Part shown: one piece after another, positions 36,988 to 49,189 of the stretch
Numbering within the stretch: the first letter of the stretch is position 1
Layout of the letters: every line of letters starts with the position of its first letter
NCBI GenBank assembly: GCA_023614405.1
Contig: CM042689.1
Coordinates: 308,117,132 to 308,181,131, forward strand
Direction of reading: 5' to 3'
From: Avena insularis
Lineage: Eukaryota > Streptophyta > Magnoliopsida > Poales > Poaceae
Length of the DNA: 64,000 nt
Notes under the pieces: generated by a model
The model's input: the letters and a program-made list of their open reading frames with translations, nothing else
The model's database searches: none
What the model was told of the DNA's origin: nothing
Position numbers and translations under genes: made by a program

Positions 36988-37005
36988 TGTTGCCATTAGC
37001 GGGGA
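36988..37005 (+). other. primer binding site of element A
   Basis: TGTTGCCATTAGCGGGGA is a diverged form of TGGCGCCGTTGCCGGGGA (tRNA-Asp type) placed just after the LTR end at about 36981. Confidence 0.5.
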
Positions 37006-37014
37006 GGAACTTTT

Positions 37015-38270
37015 CATGACTTCAAGATGTAGTCACCGCTTCATTATCCCAAAGAAGATACTGAAAAACAAACTAAACAAAAAATGATTACACTCCTGCC
37101 AACGAGGATCTGAGGTTCACCTCGCCTCCAAAAACCTAAGGCCATCGAATACAAGGCGGACCAACATCTTCGTTGGCGAGAGGGACGGAACCCTAGATGG
37201 GCTTTAGAATGTACTGATTAAAACAAGCATAGGAATGTATGAGAGTTTTTAAGTAATAAGTCCTGGCCTATTAAACCTAATTATTAGAGAACAATTTGGC
37301 GGAAGTGCTAGTGAGGATGCCTACATGCATCTGCATGATTTCTGTGAAATTTATGACATGCAAAAATTTAAAAATGTATAAATAATATTTTCGAACTTAA
37401 ACTATTCCCATTCTTACTTAGAGGCAAAGCTAAAGAATGATTGTTATCACTACCTACTGCTGATATCAATTCTTGGGATGACCTAAAATAAGCCTTCGTT
37501 AAGAAATATTACTCACACGTTAAAATCCTACAAAACATAAATAGTATCATATCATTTAGGCAAAATGACAATGAACATGTAGCAACAACCTAGGTAAGAA
37601 TTAAAATCATGCTTAGAACTTGCCCATCATATGGAGTAAATGAATGGACATTATTACACTTTTTTACAATGGGTTAAAGTATATCTCAAGAAGCATCTTA
37701 GACTCTACAGTAGGGGGGCCTTTATGAGTAAAACTGTGTTTGAATCTAAATCCATCTTAGAATACATGCTACATAACCATAGTCAATGGCATACTGAAAG
37801 AGCACCAAACCCATCTAAGAAAGTAAACTCTATTTAAGAAGTAGACCCCTTGTCCAATAAAATAGATGTCATACTTGCTTACATATAAAAACAAAGTAAT
37901 GATAATGTTCTCCTACAATAAATAGTTGGAAACCCCCAATGAAAATGTAGATTTCAATTACATAAGAAATTTTGGTAATAATGGATATGGGAACAACTAC
38001 AATAATTCTTATGGTAAGCCACCATATGTCCCTAATAAATAAACTAGTGGTAATAATATCTCCAATGATTTAGAAAACACCATTAGAACTTTTATATCAA
38101 CTCAAAAGGAACTTAATAAGGAGTTTATAGCTAAATTCGAAAGGCAAGATGCTTTAAATGAAAAAGTTGATATCTTAGCACAAGAAGTTATATCCTTTAA
38201 AAATATTATCCAAGCCCAAAAGGATCATGAAGAAACTATTAAGTATATGCAAGAAGTAATAGACAAGTCT
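37015..38270 (+). pseudogene. gag of element A (Athila-like), broken
   Basis: Starting near 'gacttcaagatgtagtcaccgc' the translation runs through many stops but keeps the gag order: IPKKILKNKLNKKMITL near the start, then FPFLLRGKAKE.LLSLPTADI, SWDDLK.AFVKKYYSHVKIL, ISFRQNDNEHVA and MLRTCPSYGVNEWTLLHFF. Then come GAFMSKTVFESKSILEYML and a HNHSQWHTERAP segment. This is the retrotransposon gag domain of Gypsy elements. Stops replace tryptophans and other codons at several points. A coiled-coil-like lysine/glutamate-rich segment (38090-38330) leads into the protease. Confidence 0.8.
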
Positions 38271-38315
38271 TAGGAGACCCTTAATTTGATGGAAGAAAAA
38301 TAAAGGGAATCACTT

Positions 38316-38804
38316 ATGATAACAAATGATAAACAAATAGAAGAAGTCAGAATGCTAAATGAAATAAAAGACCCACTTCTTGATCTTGATAAATGTAGCT
38401 TTGGTGTACTCATTAATATTTTACAAAATATTTCTAATGACCTATCCATTAATGTTCACCAAGCAGGTTTTGGCTCCTACATAGCCAATTATGTTATTAA
38501 AGAAAAGATAGAAAGATATAATAATGAATCCATGAAACCACCAAATCTTGGGGATGCTTGGATCCCCAAGATATTAATCACTATTGACAAAGAGACACAC
38601 CATACAATTATAGATTTAGGATTTAGTATATCTGTTTTATCTAAAGAATTATATGATCTACTAGAACTCAAAACTATGGGAAAATGTTCAATAGATATTT
38701 TTCTTGCTGATGACTCAACTAAACATGTTTTAGGAAAAGTAAATGATATTATGGTTGAGTTGCATATGACCTTTGTGCCTATTGACTTCCATTCCCTTTC
38801 TTGA
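38316..38804 (+). pseudogene. retropepsin-like aspartic protease of element A
   Basis: A 162-residue open stretch includes GDAWIPKILITIDKETHHTI, then IDLGFSISVLSKELYDLLEL and FLADDSTKHVLGKVNDIMV, ending MTFVPIDF. This is the retroviral-type aspartic protease fold that processes gag. The active site has Asp-Leu-Gly rather than Asp-Ser/Thr-Gly; DLG is common in Athila-lineage proteases, so it is not by itself a defect. The upstream gag is frame-broken, so the polyprotein cannot be made. No RT, RNase H or integrase follows. Confidence 0.75.
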
Positions 38805-41111
38805 GAACTACAAGTGTAGTGATTGACTCAAAGGAAAGAAATGTGAAGTTCAAATTTCCACACAAGAAGTGGAACACTTATCGAGAAAGAAGGAGGTAGC
38901 ACCAAGACACAAGCTACCACATGATTTACACATCACTTGATTTAAGTAAGTAAGCCTAGCTATATGCCTATAAAGAACGTGGTTTACAAGAGGCAACCTG
39001 ATTATTTATTTTTATGCATGTTTGCTGTAGAAAAAGATTTTTTTTAGTGTCTTTACTATAGGTTAGTAATAAAGTACCAAGTGGAACCCATTTTGGGTGA
39101 TAGAAAGTTGTAGCACACATGGAGTAGCAAATTCTTGCGCATAACTGTTTTAGAAGAAGAATTTTTTGATTTTTAATGTAACTCTGATTGATCTCATATT
39201 TAAACCATAGTTGTAGCTTTTCATCCTATGTATGCACAAAAAATTGAAAAGCTGAATTGTTTAAGTGGTCGAAATAAATTCTTTTTGTTGATGTTGTAAA
39301 TCTAGACAGATTCTACCTCTTATTATTTGAGCCATTCTTTTGTATCCCAAAATTATTTGCCATCAATATTTTGCCTTTCTAGGAATGTTTAGAACATTAT
39401 ATGCCTACTTGAAATTTAAGTAAAATCATTGTCTTTGATATATATGGAATAAACTATCAGGTTCTTGTACCACTAATGTTACCCCATAGAAAAAGAAATG
39501 GGAGAAAGTTTTGTGTTGAAGTTTTTCGACAGGGAATGGAAGAACACCATACCAAGAGCTATCCAAGAACGATGAAGACCACAAGCTTTAGGATACCCAA
39601 GGAACACCACTGGACCTACTAAACTCTCATTTTGCAAACCTCTAAACTTTGTTTTTTGAGCAACATAGGATTGTCATAGAAACTTGGAGTGTCTTGTTTA
39701 GTTTATTTTGTTTGGAATAATTGTGACCACAATGGTGAATGTCCTGCATGTCTATAAAAGAGATAACGAAACAAATTACCATATTATTGAATGACTTGAT
39801 TAAGATGAGTATATGCCATGAAAAGAAAAAGGGAGTGAAAACAAAACGCTGAAATTTAAGAGTTTGCTAGCTCAAATACTTTGATGAATGATAATTTGCT
39901 AGTGCCTTATTGAGTGCCATATTTTCTCATATACATAGATGATTAATGATAATGACCATTGTGTGAAAATAAATACTTAGTTCTACAGATCATGTGGCAT
40001 ATTAATAGATATTTTTGCTAAAGTCAAAAATCAAATGTTATTCTAAGTGCATCACTCATGTGTCATATTTAGCTTCCAAATAATACGAAATTTATGGGCA
40101 TGGTTGAACATAGAGAAGTTGGTTATGGGGTTACCACGAACCTGATGGCACAAACAAAAGGGGAAACTTACCTAATGATACATAAGTTATGTGCTTGACA
40201 AACTATGAGTTGATTGTTAGCCTAACCATGCTGACATAGAGAAAGCTTTTAAACAATTAAGGGGAAGGTTTATGCGTGACACTCCCTTTTTGATACCATG
40301 TCTTTTGGTTGTGGATGCTTAACATTGTGAAATGAACGGGATAAAATTGAGAATATTCTAGTATGCATATGTGTCAGAGGGAGCACTAGGCCGCTAATCT
40401 AAGCCATGTTAAGAATGCTTAAAAGACATTATGGTGGAAATTTACAGCATGAATATTCTACGAGGCATTCAAATAAAAAACTATGCAATTAGTAAATAAA
40501 AAGATGCTGAGATGTTTCATTTGTCTTTTTGTCTTGTCATCTGAGTATGGATGTCTCTTCCCAGGGGCCTTCGTGCAAAGGGGCAAGAGGTACCTCAGTG
40601 CACCTTGTTTTAAACTGTATGCATATAATGATGAATTTCTTGTGATCTAAACTTTAGTATCATGCAATAATTAGTACTTGTGGTTAACAGACATGAGACC
40701 TTCAACTTGTAGTGGGTCAAGCATATAAAATATATAAATATGCTTATGATGGGGGTAAATGGATCCAAACACATATGATGGAGTATGTCTCCACCATGAA
40801 CTTATTTGAAATATATATTGGAAGCTAAAAAGGATTATGCACATGTTTAATCCCTGCTTACATTTATGTGTGCCATATGGTCTGCACTACTTCCTATTTG
40901 TTTTAACACAGTGTACTTATTGTTGAGCATGTTTGTAGAGAGTAAGATTTATCACTCTATAGCTCACTTTATTGTTTTTGTTACTTAAACATTTTACCTA
41001 GCAAAATTTTATGTGACAACGAAAATAAGCAAAGGCAACAAACTCCAAAGTCCATATTAGTTTTTATCACCTTTATGCTCGAGGACGAGCATAGATTAAG
41101 GTTAGGGATGT
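38805..41111 (+). other. non-coding 3' half of element A
   Basis: A short conserved-looking tail (KFKFPHKKWNTYR at about 38850) ends the pro region; after it no ORF is sustained. The segment ends in 'ctcgaggacgagcatagattaaggttagggatgt', a polypurine tract before the 3' LTR. The pol genes are missing, so element A is a gag-protease-only non-autonomous element. Confidence 0.65.
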
Positions 41112-42049
41112 TGATGCATGTGCATATGTGAACTTTTTAGTTTATTGACATGTATTCCCACATATTTGCAACATATGTAATGTTATATCCATGTTTTATA
41201 TTGATTTTTTAGGATTTATCAATGATCCCCTTTATTTTGGTTATAACCCTGCAGGACAGGAAAACCCTGATGCCCTTGATTCTTTCGCCTAGACTTGGAT
41301 TGACCTAAAAACTTTTATAAATATGTTCCCCAGAGGATCCATCGGGGAGAGCGCGGCACAACAGAGAAACACCAAAAAGGAGTCAGAACCAGCGAATTTT
41401 GTAGGGGAAAACTCCACCGGATCCGCCGTCACAGGGATCTCCACCTTCTCCAACATCTCCATCATCGTCATCATGATGAAGAGAGAGTAGTACACCTCTA
41501 GACTATGGTTTTGTGTTAGTAGATTGATCTATTTGTCTCTTGTTCTTCATAGATCTTAGTACCATATGAGTTGCCCAACATGATTATGGTCATATATGTA
41601 ATTCCTATGTGGTGGATCTTGATTTATTGATTTGATATATGAGATTGGAACCTATTATGTGTAAGATGTATTCATAGATGCATATCATGTACCCTGTTCT
41701 TAAGTACTTATTTTGATCCAACTTGTATGCAAGATCTCGTGTGGGGAGAAGTGTGTATTAGATGGAGTAGCATGTTGGTAGTTATTGGATAGTTACAACA
41801 AAATCTATGTTCTAATATGGTTTTTACCTCTCTTTTGCTACCTCACTAGGGATTAAGTGAACTCATGTGTTATAATTATCTTGTGAAAGCTAGATAATCT
41901 TGTTTGGTCAGGGTAGAATATTTGTAATTCAAACATCATATTATATTGCTTAAGGTTATACTCTGTGTAATGCTTAATTCAAGATTTGCTTGGAGTTTCC
42001 CTATCTTGTAGAGTATAAGAGTGATGTGTTCACTACTAGAAAACAGGCC

Positions 42050-42297
42050 TTCGGTTCGATCAGAGCAACGTCACCAGTCCCGGCCCATCACGAACCGCGA
42101 CTAGTGCAAGCACTATTCCCGGTCGGTGAGGCCTCCAACGGCTAGAAATGTCCATAAGCACTAGTCCCGGGCCGGACCAGAGAATTAGTCCCGGTCCGTA
42201 ATACGGCCCGGGACTAATAAGCTGGAGAGGTCCAACAACTCTTTTCAGGGACTATTAGTCCCGGGTCGTATCACGGCCCGGGACTAATTGTCCATCA
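42050..42297. repeat. left subterminal repeats of CACTA2
   Basis: Repeated CTAGTCCCGGG.CGGACC and GGCCCGGGACTAAT units occur in both orientations. They match the right-end block at 58745-58915. Confidence 0.75.
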
Positions 42298-42307
42298 CTA
42301 TATATAC
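42298..42307 (+). promoter_or_regulatory. TATA box of the CACTA2 transposase gene
   Basis: CTATATATAC directly follows the subterminal block. A leader with a possible donor ('aaaaggttagaac', 42433) and an acceptor before 42826 suggests a first intron in the 5' untranslated region. Confidence 0.55.
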
Positions 42308-42825
42308 AGCTCCCTGGCCAGCTGCCCTAAAGCATATGGTGGCCATTTTTCTCAAAGAAGCAAGAGAGTTCATGCCATTTTTTCTCAAGATTTGTCAAGA
42401 TTTAGTTTGCAACACCTAAATCCAAAGCTTTAAAAGGTTAGAACTTCATTCTTTCATCTCTTATTGCTACTTTATCTCTATAATGCTCTAGAAGTATAGA
42501 GATATGGATCAAATGCATGCATGCTCTAGAAGTAGCTAGAAGGATTTTGATATATATGTGTAACAAATTTTGATTAGGCACATAGTTACTAAAAATTGAA
42601 ATGTGTAATTTTAGAGTTTCAGAGCTTAGAATGGAATGAGGTTTTCACTGATAGAACAATAATAAAAAACTCCACATTTATCATGTTGTGTTTTCTCTAA
42701 TTCACAAATTGGTGCATGTAAATTTTTCAAAATTCAAAATTAATGCTCTAGAAGCTCTCAATATAACTTGTTATAATTTTATCATGTTGTGTAATGGTTT
42801 TTGATATACTTTTACTATAATGCAG

Positions 42826-45800
42826 ATGGTCCAGGAATGGATGTACGATCTTGACGCTAAGTCTGGCGAGTTCATTAATGGCGTGCATGAATTCATCCGT
42901 GTTGCTAATGCAAACAAGCACAATGGTTTTGTATTCTGTCCATGTAATGGATGTAGGAATCAGAAGGATTACTCTGACTCAAAAACCCTTCACAGCCACC
43001 TGTTGAAGTCCGGCTTCATGCCCAGTTATAATTGTTGGACCAAGCACGGAGAGAGAGGGGTTATAATGGAAGACAATGAAGAGGAGGAGGAGGATGACAA
43101 CTATCATGGTTTCCCTGAATACGGAGATACTTCCATGGGGGATGCTGAAGGGGAGGATGAAGAAGAGATACATGATGAACACGCTGATGATCTTGGTCGA
43201 ACCATTGCCGATGCACGAAGATATTGTCAAACTGAAAAGGATAGGGAGAAGTTTAATCACATGCTAGAGGATCACAAAAAGTTGTTGTACCCAAATTGCG
43301 AAAATGGTCTGAAAAAGCTGGACAGCACACTGGAATTGCTGCGATGGAAGGCTGAGTGTGCTATACCTGACTCCTCATTTGAAAAGTTGCTGAAAATGAT
43401 GAAGAATATGCTTCCAAAAGATAACGTATTGCCGCCAAGATGCGTCTGAAGCAAGAAGGTTGTCTGCCCTCTAGGTTTAGAGGTTCAGAAGATACATGCA
43501 TGCCCTAATGACTGCATCCTCTACCGCGGTGAGGAGTATGAGAATTTAGATGCATGCTCGGTATGCACTTCACTTCGGTATAAGATTAGACGAGATGACC
43601 CTGGTGACGTTGAGAGAAAGCCCCCCGGAAGAGGGTTCCTGCGAAGGTGATGTGGTATGCTCCTATAATACCATGGTTGAGACGCTTATTTAGAAACAAA
43701 GAGCACGCCAAGTTGTTGCGATGGCATAAAGAGGAACGTAAGTCAGATGGGATGTTGAGACACCCCGCTGATGGGTCGCAATGGAGAAAAATCGATAGAA
43801 AGTACCCAGACTTTGCAGATGACGCAAGAGTTTAAGGTTTGGTCTAAGTACAGATGGCATGAATCCCTTTGGGGAGCAGAGCTCGATCCACGACTGGCCC
43901 GTGACTCTATGCATCTATAACCTTCCTCCTTGGTTGTGCATGAAGCGGAAGTTCATTATGATGCCAGTGTTGATCCAAGGTCCGAAGCAACCCGGCAACG
44001 ACATTGATGTGTACCTAAGGCCATTAGTGGAAGAACTTTTACAGTTGTGGCACGAACCCGGGATACGCGTGTGGGATGAGCACAAGCAGGAAGAATTTAA
44101 CCTCCGAGCATTGCATTTCGTAACAATCAATTATTGGCGTGCTCTTAGTAACCTTTAAGGACAGTCAAACAAGGGATACAATGTATGCACACACTGTTTA
44201 GATGAGACTGAAAGTATATATTTGGAACATTGTAAGAAGAATGTATACAATGAGCATCGTCGATTTCTTTTTTGGCCAAGCATCCCTTATGAAATAAAGG
44301 CAAGCATTTCAACGGTCTGGCATGTCACCAGACGAAGCCTAAGGAGCATACTGGTGCTGATATATTTGATATGGTCAAAGATTTGGATCAACTGATAACC
44401 TTTGGAAAGGGTCCGGGAGGAAAATCTGTTCCGAAAGACGCTGAAGGACACGCACCCATGTGGAAGAAGAAATCTATATTTTGGGAGCTACCATATTGGA
44501 AATTCTTAGAGGTCCGCTCTGCAATCGATGTGATGCATGTGACGAAGAATCTTTGCGTGAACCTGCTAGGCTTCTTGGGCGTGTATGGGAAGACAAAAGA
44601 TACACCGGAAGCACGAAAGGACCATCAACGTATGAAAGACCCAGATGGCCTGCATCCAGAATGGTTTCAAGGTCATGCCAGCTACGCTCTTACCAAACAA
44701 GAGAAGGAAATATTTTTTGAATGCCTAAGCAGTATTAAGGTCCCGTCTGGCTTCTCGTCGAATATAAAGGGGATAATAAATATGGCAGAAAAAAAGTTCC
44801 AAAACCTAAAGTCTCATGACTGCCATGTGATTATGACGCAAATGCTTCCGATTGCATTGAGGGGGCTTCTACCAGATAATGTTCGAGTACCCATTGTGAA
44901 GCTATGTGCATTTCTCAATGCAATCTCTCAGAAGATAATCAATCTTGAAGATCTACCACGGTTACAGAATGATGTGGTCCAATGTCTTGTCAGTTTTGAG
45001 TTGGTGTTCCCACCATCCTTCTTCAATATTATGACGCACCTGCTGGTTCACCTAGACGAAGAGATTTCCATTCTCGGTCCTGTATTTCTACACAATATGT
45101 TTCCCTTTGAGAGGTTCATGGGAATCTTAAAGAAATATGTTTGTAACCGTGCTAGGCCAGAAGGAAGCATCTCCAACGGCTATGGAACAGAGGAGGTCAT
45201 TGAATTTTGTGTTGACTTTGTTCCTGACCTTAAGCCGATTGGTCTTCCTCAATCGCGGTATGAGGGGAGCCTGAGTGGAAAGGGTACTCTAGGAAGGAAA
45301 TCAATAATATGTAGAGATGGACATTCTTACACCGAAGCACATTACTTCTACAGAATTCTATCTTGGCAGCCCCATATATCGAGGAACACAAGAAAATCTT
45401 ATGCGCCAACAACCCTGGAAAGCATGACTCTTGGATTAGCGATGAACACATGAAGAGTTTCGACGGTTGGTTGCAACATCTCATCAAAAACAACACTCTT
45501 GGAGATCAGATATACTTGTTGTCTAGGTTACCATCTTCGACTATATCGACTTTCCAAGGGTACGAGATAAATGGGTATACATTTTACACGATAGCCCAAG
45601 ATAAAAAGAGCACCAACCAAAACAGTGGTGTCCGCTTTGATGCAACAGACAACAATGGGTCAAAGACCACATATTATGTTACATAGAGGAGATATGGGAA
45701 CTTGACTATGGACCTACTTTTAAGGTCCCCTTGTTTCGGTGCAAATGGGTCAAGCTGACAGGAGGAGGGGTTGAGGTAGACAAGAAATACGGAATGACAT

Positions 45801-46101
45801 CGTTGGATCTCAACAATCTTGGGTACTTAGACGAACCATTCGTCCTAGCCAATGATGTGGCTCAGGTTTTCTATGTGAAGGACATGTCTACCAAACCTAG
45901 AAAAAGAAAAAATAAGAAAAATAATACATCAGACGATGAGCCAAAGCGCCACATAGTTCTTTCAGAAAAAGAAACATCGTGGGAGTGGAGGACAAGACAG
46001 ACATGTCAGAAGATTGTGATAAGTTTCATGAAATTCCGCCCTTCGCGGTGAAGGATGACCCAAGAATCATGTTAATGAATGAAGATGCTCCATGGATATG
46101 A
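42826..46101 (+). pseudogene. TNP2-type CACTA transposase, frame-broken
   Basis: Translation begins at ATG GTC CAG after an ATAATGCAG acceptor. Residues 1-80 are the Transpos_assoc domain (EWMYD, CPCNGCRNQKDYS, HLLKSGFMPSYNCW, KHGE), followed by an acidic stretch to 43449. The frame is then broken but continues: RLFRNKEHAKLLRWH, MNPFGEQSSIHDWPVTLCIY, and GPKQPGNDIDVYLRPLVEEL holding the second acidic catalytic position. The longest open part, 44371-45453, has the AIDVMHVTKNLCVNLLGFLG block and the DUF4218 region (VFLHNMFPFERFMGILKKYV). Fragments to 46101 hold DUF4216 (MFRCKWVKLTGGGVEVDKKY, LANDVAQVFYVKD). At least four frameshifts are present. The product would cut the transposon ends. Confidence 0.88.
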
Positions 46102-46315
46102 CGGGATCAGAAAGGAACACACGCGAAGAAATGATATGTAATAATTGTAACATTTTATGAGTGAAGATGCTCCATGCATGTGTCCATTTTTATAGTGTTG
46201 TCTCCAAACAATCTTGAGTGTGTTAGTCCCGTTTTGTGGCTGGACCGGGACTAAAGGAGGGCCTTTAGTACCGATTCATACTTACCATTAAGATCTGATC
46301 TCCAAACGCGTGATG

Positions 46316-46620
46316 TCACATATTAGGGAGTGCCTCTATGACCAGTTTCTCGGAGATGCCGAAGGACTGGGCTACGTCGGCATCTCCCTGAAACTGGCCG
46401 TAGTGGTGTCCCTGCTCTCGAAAACCATCTTGCAGCTTGTAACTTCTCTAACTATATCAATACGCCTGGGAGCTAACTAATTTCACATATTAGGGAGTGC
46501 CTCTATGACCAGTTTCTCGAAGATGCCGGAGGACTGGGCTCCGTCGGCATCTCCCTGAAACTAGCCGTAGTGGTGTCCCTGCTCTCGAAAACCATCTTGG
46601 AGATGCCTCAAACTGGCTGG
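46316..46620. repeat. tandem hairpin repeat in CACTA2 spacer
   Basis: Two copies of a 115-bp unit, about 167 bp apart, each contain an inverted repeat of 21-nt arms (46342-46362 with 46377-46397; 46509-46529 with 46544-46564). A third half-copy follows near 46600. Confidence 0.8.
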
Positions 46621-46669
46621 AGGACTGGACTCACAAGGATGCCTATTTATAGTACAAGCAGCTCGGCAT

Positions 46670-47060
46670 AATGTCGACACTCACGACATAATGTCGACAC
46701 TCACCCCTATTATTAGTGCTGACTCATGTTTAGTCCCGGTTGGTGTCTCCAACAGGACTAATCAATTCATCTTTAGTCCCGGTTGGTGACACCAACAAGA
46801 CAAGCTCAAACCGCGACATAATGTCGACACTCACCCCTATTATTAGTGTTGCACGCCCGATGCATAATCCCTTCAGTCACGGTTGGTTTCTCCAACCGGG
46901 ACTAAAGGTTCATCTTTAGTCCCGGTTGGTGACACCAACCGGGACAACGTACAAGCCGCATGACATAATGTCGACACTCACCCCTATTATTAGTGTTGCT
47001 GACCCGATGCATAATCCCTTGATCACGGTTGGTTTCTCCAACCGGGACTAAAGATGAACC
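46670..47060. repeat. repeat block with CTTTAGTCCCGGTTGGTG units
   Basis: Four copies of 'cataatgtcgacactcacccctattattagtg' (the last two with ~105-bp spacers) are mixed with CTTTAGTCCCGGTTGGTGACACCAACCGGGAC hairpin units of CACTA subterminal type. Confidence 0.7.
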
Positions 47061-47159
47061 CTCTCTTTATATAGGCATTTCCCTCTATTTATTAGGTAAC
47101 ACTCAAGACATTTATTAATATTAAAACTGGGACAAAGCGGGACTAGCTAACACTCGGGA

Positions 47160-47770
47160 CTAAAAGCCCCCTTTAGTCATAATCATGCCTAGTCCTATAG
47201 TACGCAGCTTGTGGTCTTCTTCGTCATCGTCATCATCATCGTCGCCGTCACCTGCCACTCGGGATCCTCGGCCCATCCATGGCATATACCGAGGCCATTC
47301 AGCCCTACGATTCATGGTGGCGGGTGGACTCGTGGGCACCGCGGCGAGATGGTCTCCCCGGCGATGTAGCGCATCACTACGGTGATAATGCGGTTCGCCC
47401 ACCACGACGGCCGGCCGTTGTGGTTCACGGTGGCGGCCATCACCCTCGTACTGGCGAGCTCCCTTTCCCGCCTATTAGCGAAGAAGGCATTCCAGTGTCG
47501 TGGTTGTCGGGATCCCAGGAGATCCATCCATGCTCGGCGTGAGCTCGTGGTAGAAGTGGTTTGTGATGGCAGCCTAGCATCATGCGGAACCTTGAGGGCG
47601 GGAGGGACAGAACCCCTCCAGCTCGACATCCAGGCGGACAAGGGTAGTTGGGCGCCTGACGCCTCGGTCTCCTCGAGGTCGAATGGCCCAAGATGGCGTT
47701 GTCCATTGTTCTAAGAGAGGAAGGTGTGGATGTGTGGATAGCCATGGCGCGATCGCCCTAAATATAGAGG
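47160..47770 (-). pseudogene. GC-rich minus-strand unit of unknown origin in CACTA2
   Basis: On the minus strand a CTATATTTAGGG box (about 47757-47768) precedes an ATG (47745) and a GC-rich 0.6-kb segment. Its frames hold short open stretches on shifted frames, ending with a DDDDDDDEED acidic run. CTTTAGTCCCGG-type repeats lie on both sides (46670-47060 and 47820-47955). The composition contrasts with the AT-rich neighbours. I do not recognise a protein; it may be a captured gene fragment or an additional transposon transcript. Confidence 0.35.
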
Positions 47771-47958
47771 GAAAGGGCGGGAAAACTTGGCGTGAAGCTT
47801 TGGGAAATGGCGGGAAATATCTTTAGTCCCAGTTAGTGACTACATCCGGGACTAAAAGCTCTCGTAGAAAGGAAAGGGCGAGAAAACTTGGCGGGAAGCG
47901 GTGGGAAATGGCGGGAAATATCCTTAGTCCTGGTTTGTGACTAAAATCGGGACTAAAT

Positions 47959-48776
47959 GGATATTATATTAAGATTCTTTATATTTTTCTGATAATAATA
48001 GACATATTTTTTGTGTTATTTGGATTATTACAATAAAAGATATGATTTTCCAAAGTTTTTATATTTGATTTGAATTAAAAAAAGAAAATTTACAAATGAA
48101 ATAATTTATAAATGATGCAAACAGATAAATGGATATTATATTAAGATTCTTTATATTTTCTGATAATAATAGACATATTATTTGTGTTATTTGGATTATT
48201 ACAATAAAAGATATGATTTTCCAAAGTTTTTATATTTGATTTGAATTAAAAAAGAAAATTTACAAATGAAATAATTTATACAAGATGCAAAAAGATAAAT
48301 GGATATTATATTAAGATTCTTTATATTTTTCTAATAATAATAGACATATTATTTGTGTTATTTGGATTATTACAATAAAAGATATGATTTTCCAAAGTTT
48401 TTATATTTGATTTGAATTAAAAAAAGAAAATTTACAAATGAAATAATTTATAAATGATGCAAACAGATAAATGGATATTATATTAAGATTCTTTCTATTT
48501 TTCTGATAATCATAGACATATTATTTGTGTTATTTGGATCATTACAATAAAAGATATGATTTTTCAAAGTTTTTATATTTGATTTGAATTAAAAAAGAAA
48601 ATTTACAAATGAAATAATTTATAAATGATGCAAACAGATAAATGGATATTATATTAAGATTCTTTATATTTTTCTGATAATAATAGACATATTATTTGTG
48701 TTATTTGGATTATTACAATAAAAGATATGATTTTCCAAAGTTTTTGAATTAAAAAAAAGAAAATTTACAAAAAAAA
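47959..48776. repeat. five-unit tandem repeat of 170-172 bp
   Basis: Units start at 47959, 48131, 48301, 48473 and 48644 with 'ggatattatattaagattctt'. Each is very AT-rich and almost identical; the last is shortened. They are followed by CACTA-type TTAGTCGCGGG repeats. Confidence 0.95.
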
Positions 48777-48779
48777 CAA

Positions 48780-48980
48780 TTAGTCGCGGGTCGTGGCTGG
48801 ACCCGGGACTAAAGGGTGCCTGCGCGCACGAAAACGAACTGGCCGAAAAAACCTTTAGTCCCGAGAAGTGGCTTAACCCGCGACTAAAGGGGGGTCTTTA
48901 GTCGCGGGTTTAGCCACGGCCGGACTAAAGACCCTTTAATCATGAAGGTGGCTTAGCGGGACTAAAGGTCCGTCTATATA
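48780..48980. promoter_or_regulatory. subterminal-like repeats and TATA box before the second CACTA2 gene
   Basis: Units CTTTAGTCCCG / CGGGACTAAAG and AGTCGCGGG occur in both orientations, ending at CTATATATATTC (48967-48978). A leader follows. The layout copies the left end of the element (repeats, TATA, leader) and probably drives the ORF2 gene. Confidence 0.5.
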
Positions 48981-49189
48981 TATTCAGCCAGGCTGCCCAA
49001 CACTTAGCATTTCTCGAGCAGAGCAAGCGGAATGGCATCGAAGCATTGAGAGTCTTGACAGCCGATCCTTGCCGCCCTAAATCTCGGCCGTCGTGCTTCG
49101 CCCGTCAGCCACGCCGCCACACGCCATTGTAGCATGTCCAGTCATGGCCTCGACATCGTTTTTAGCTAGGAATTTTTAGTTTCTTTTTT

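Noticed and set aside
42970..43260. Minus-strand 93-residue hydrophobic ORF
   Set aside because: It is the complement of the acidic stretch of the TNP2 transposase exon.
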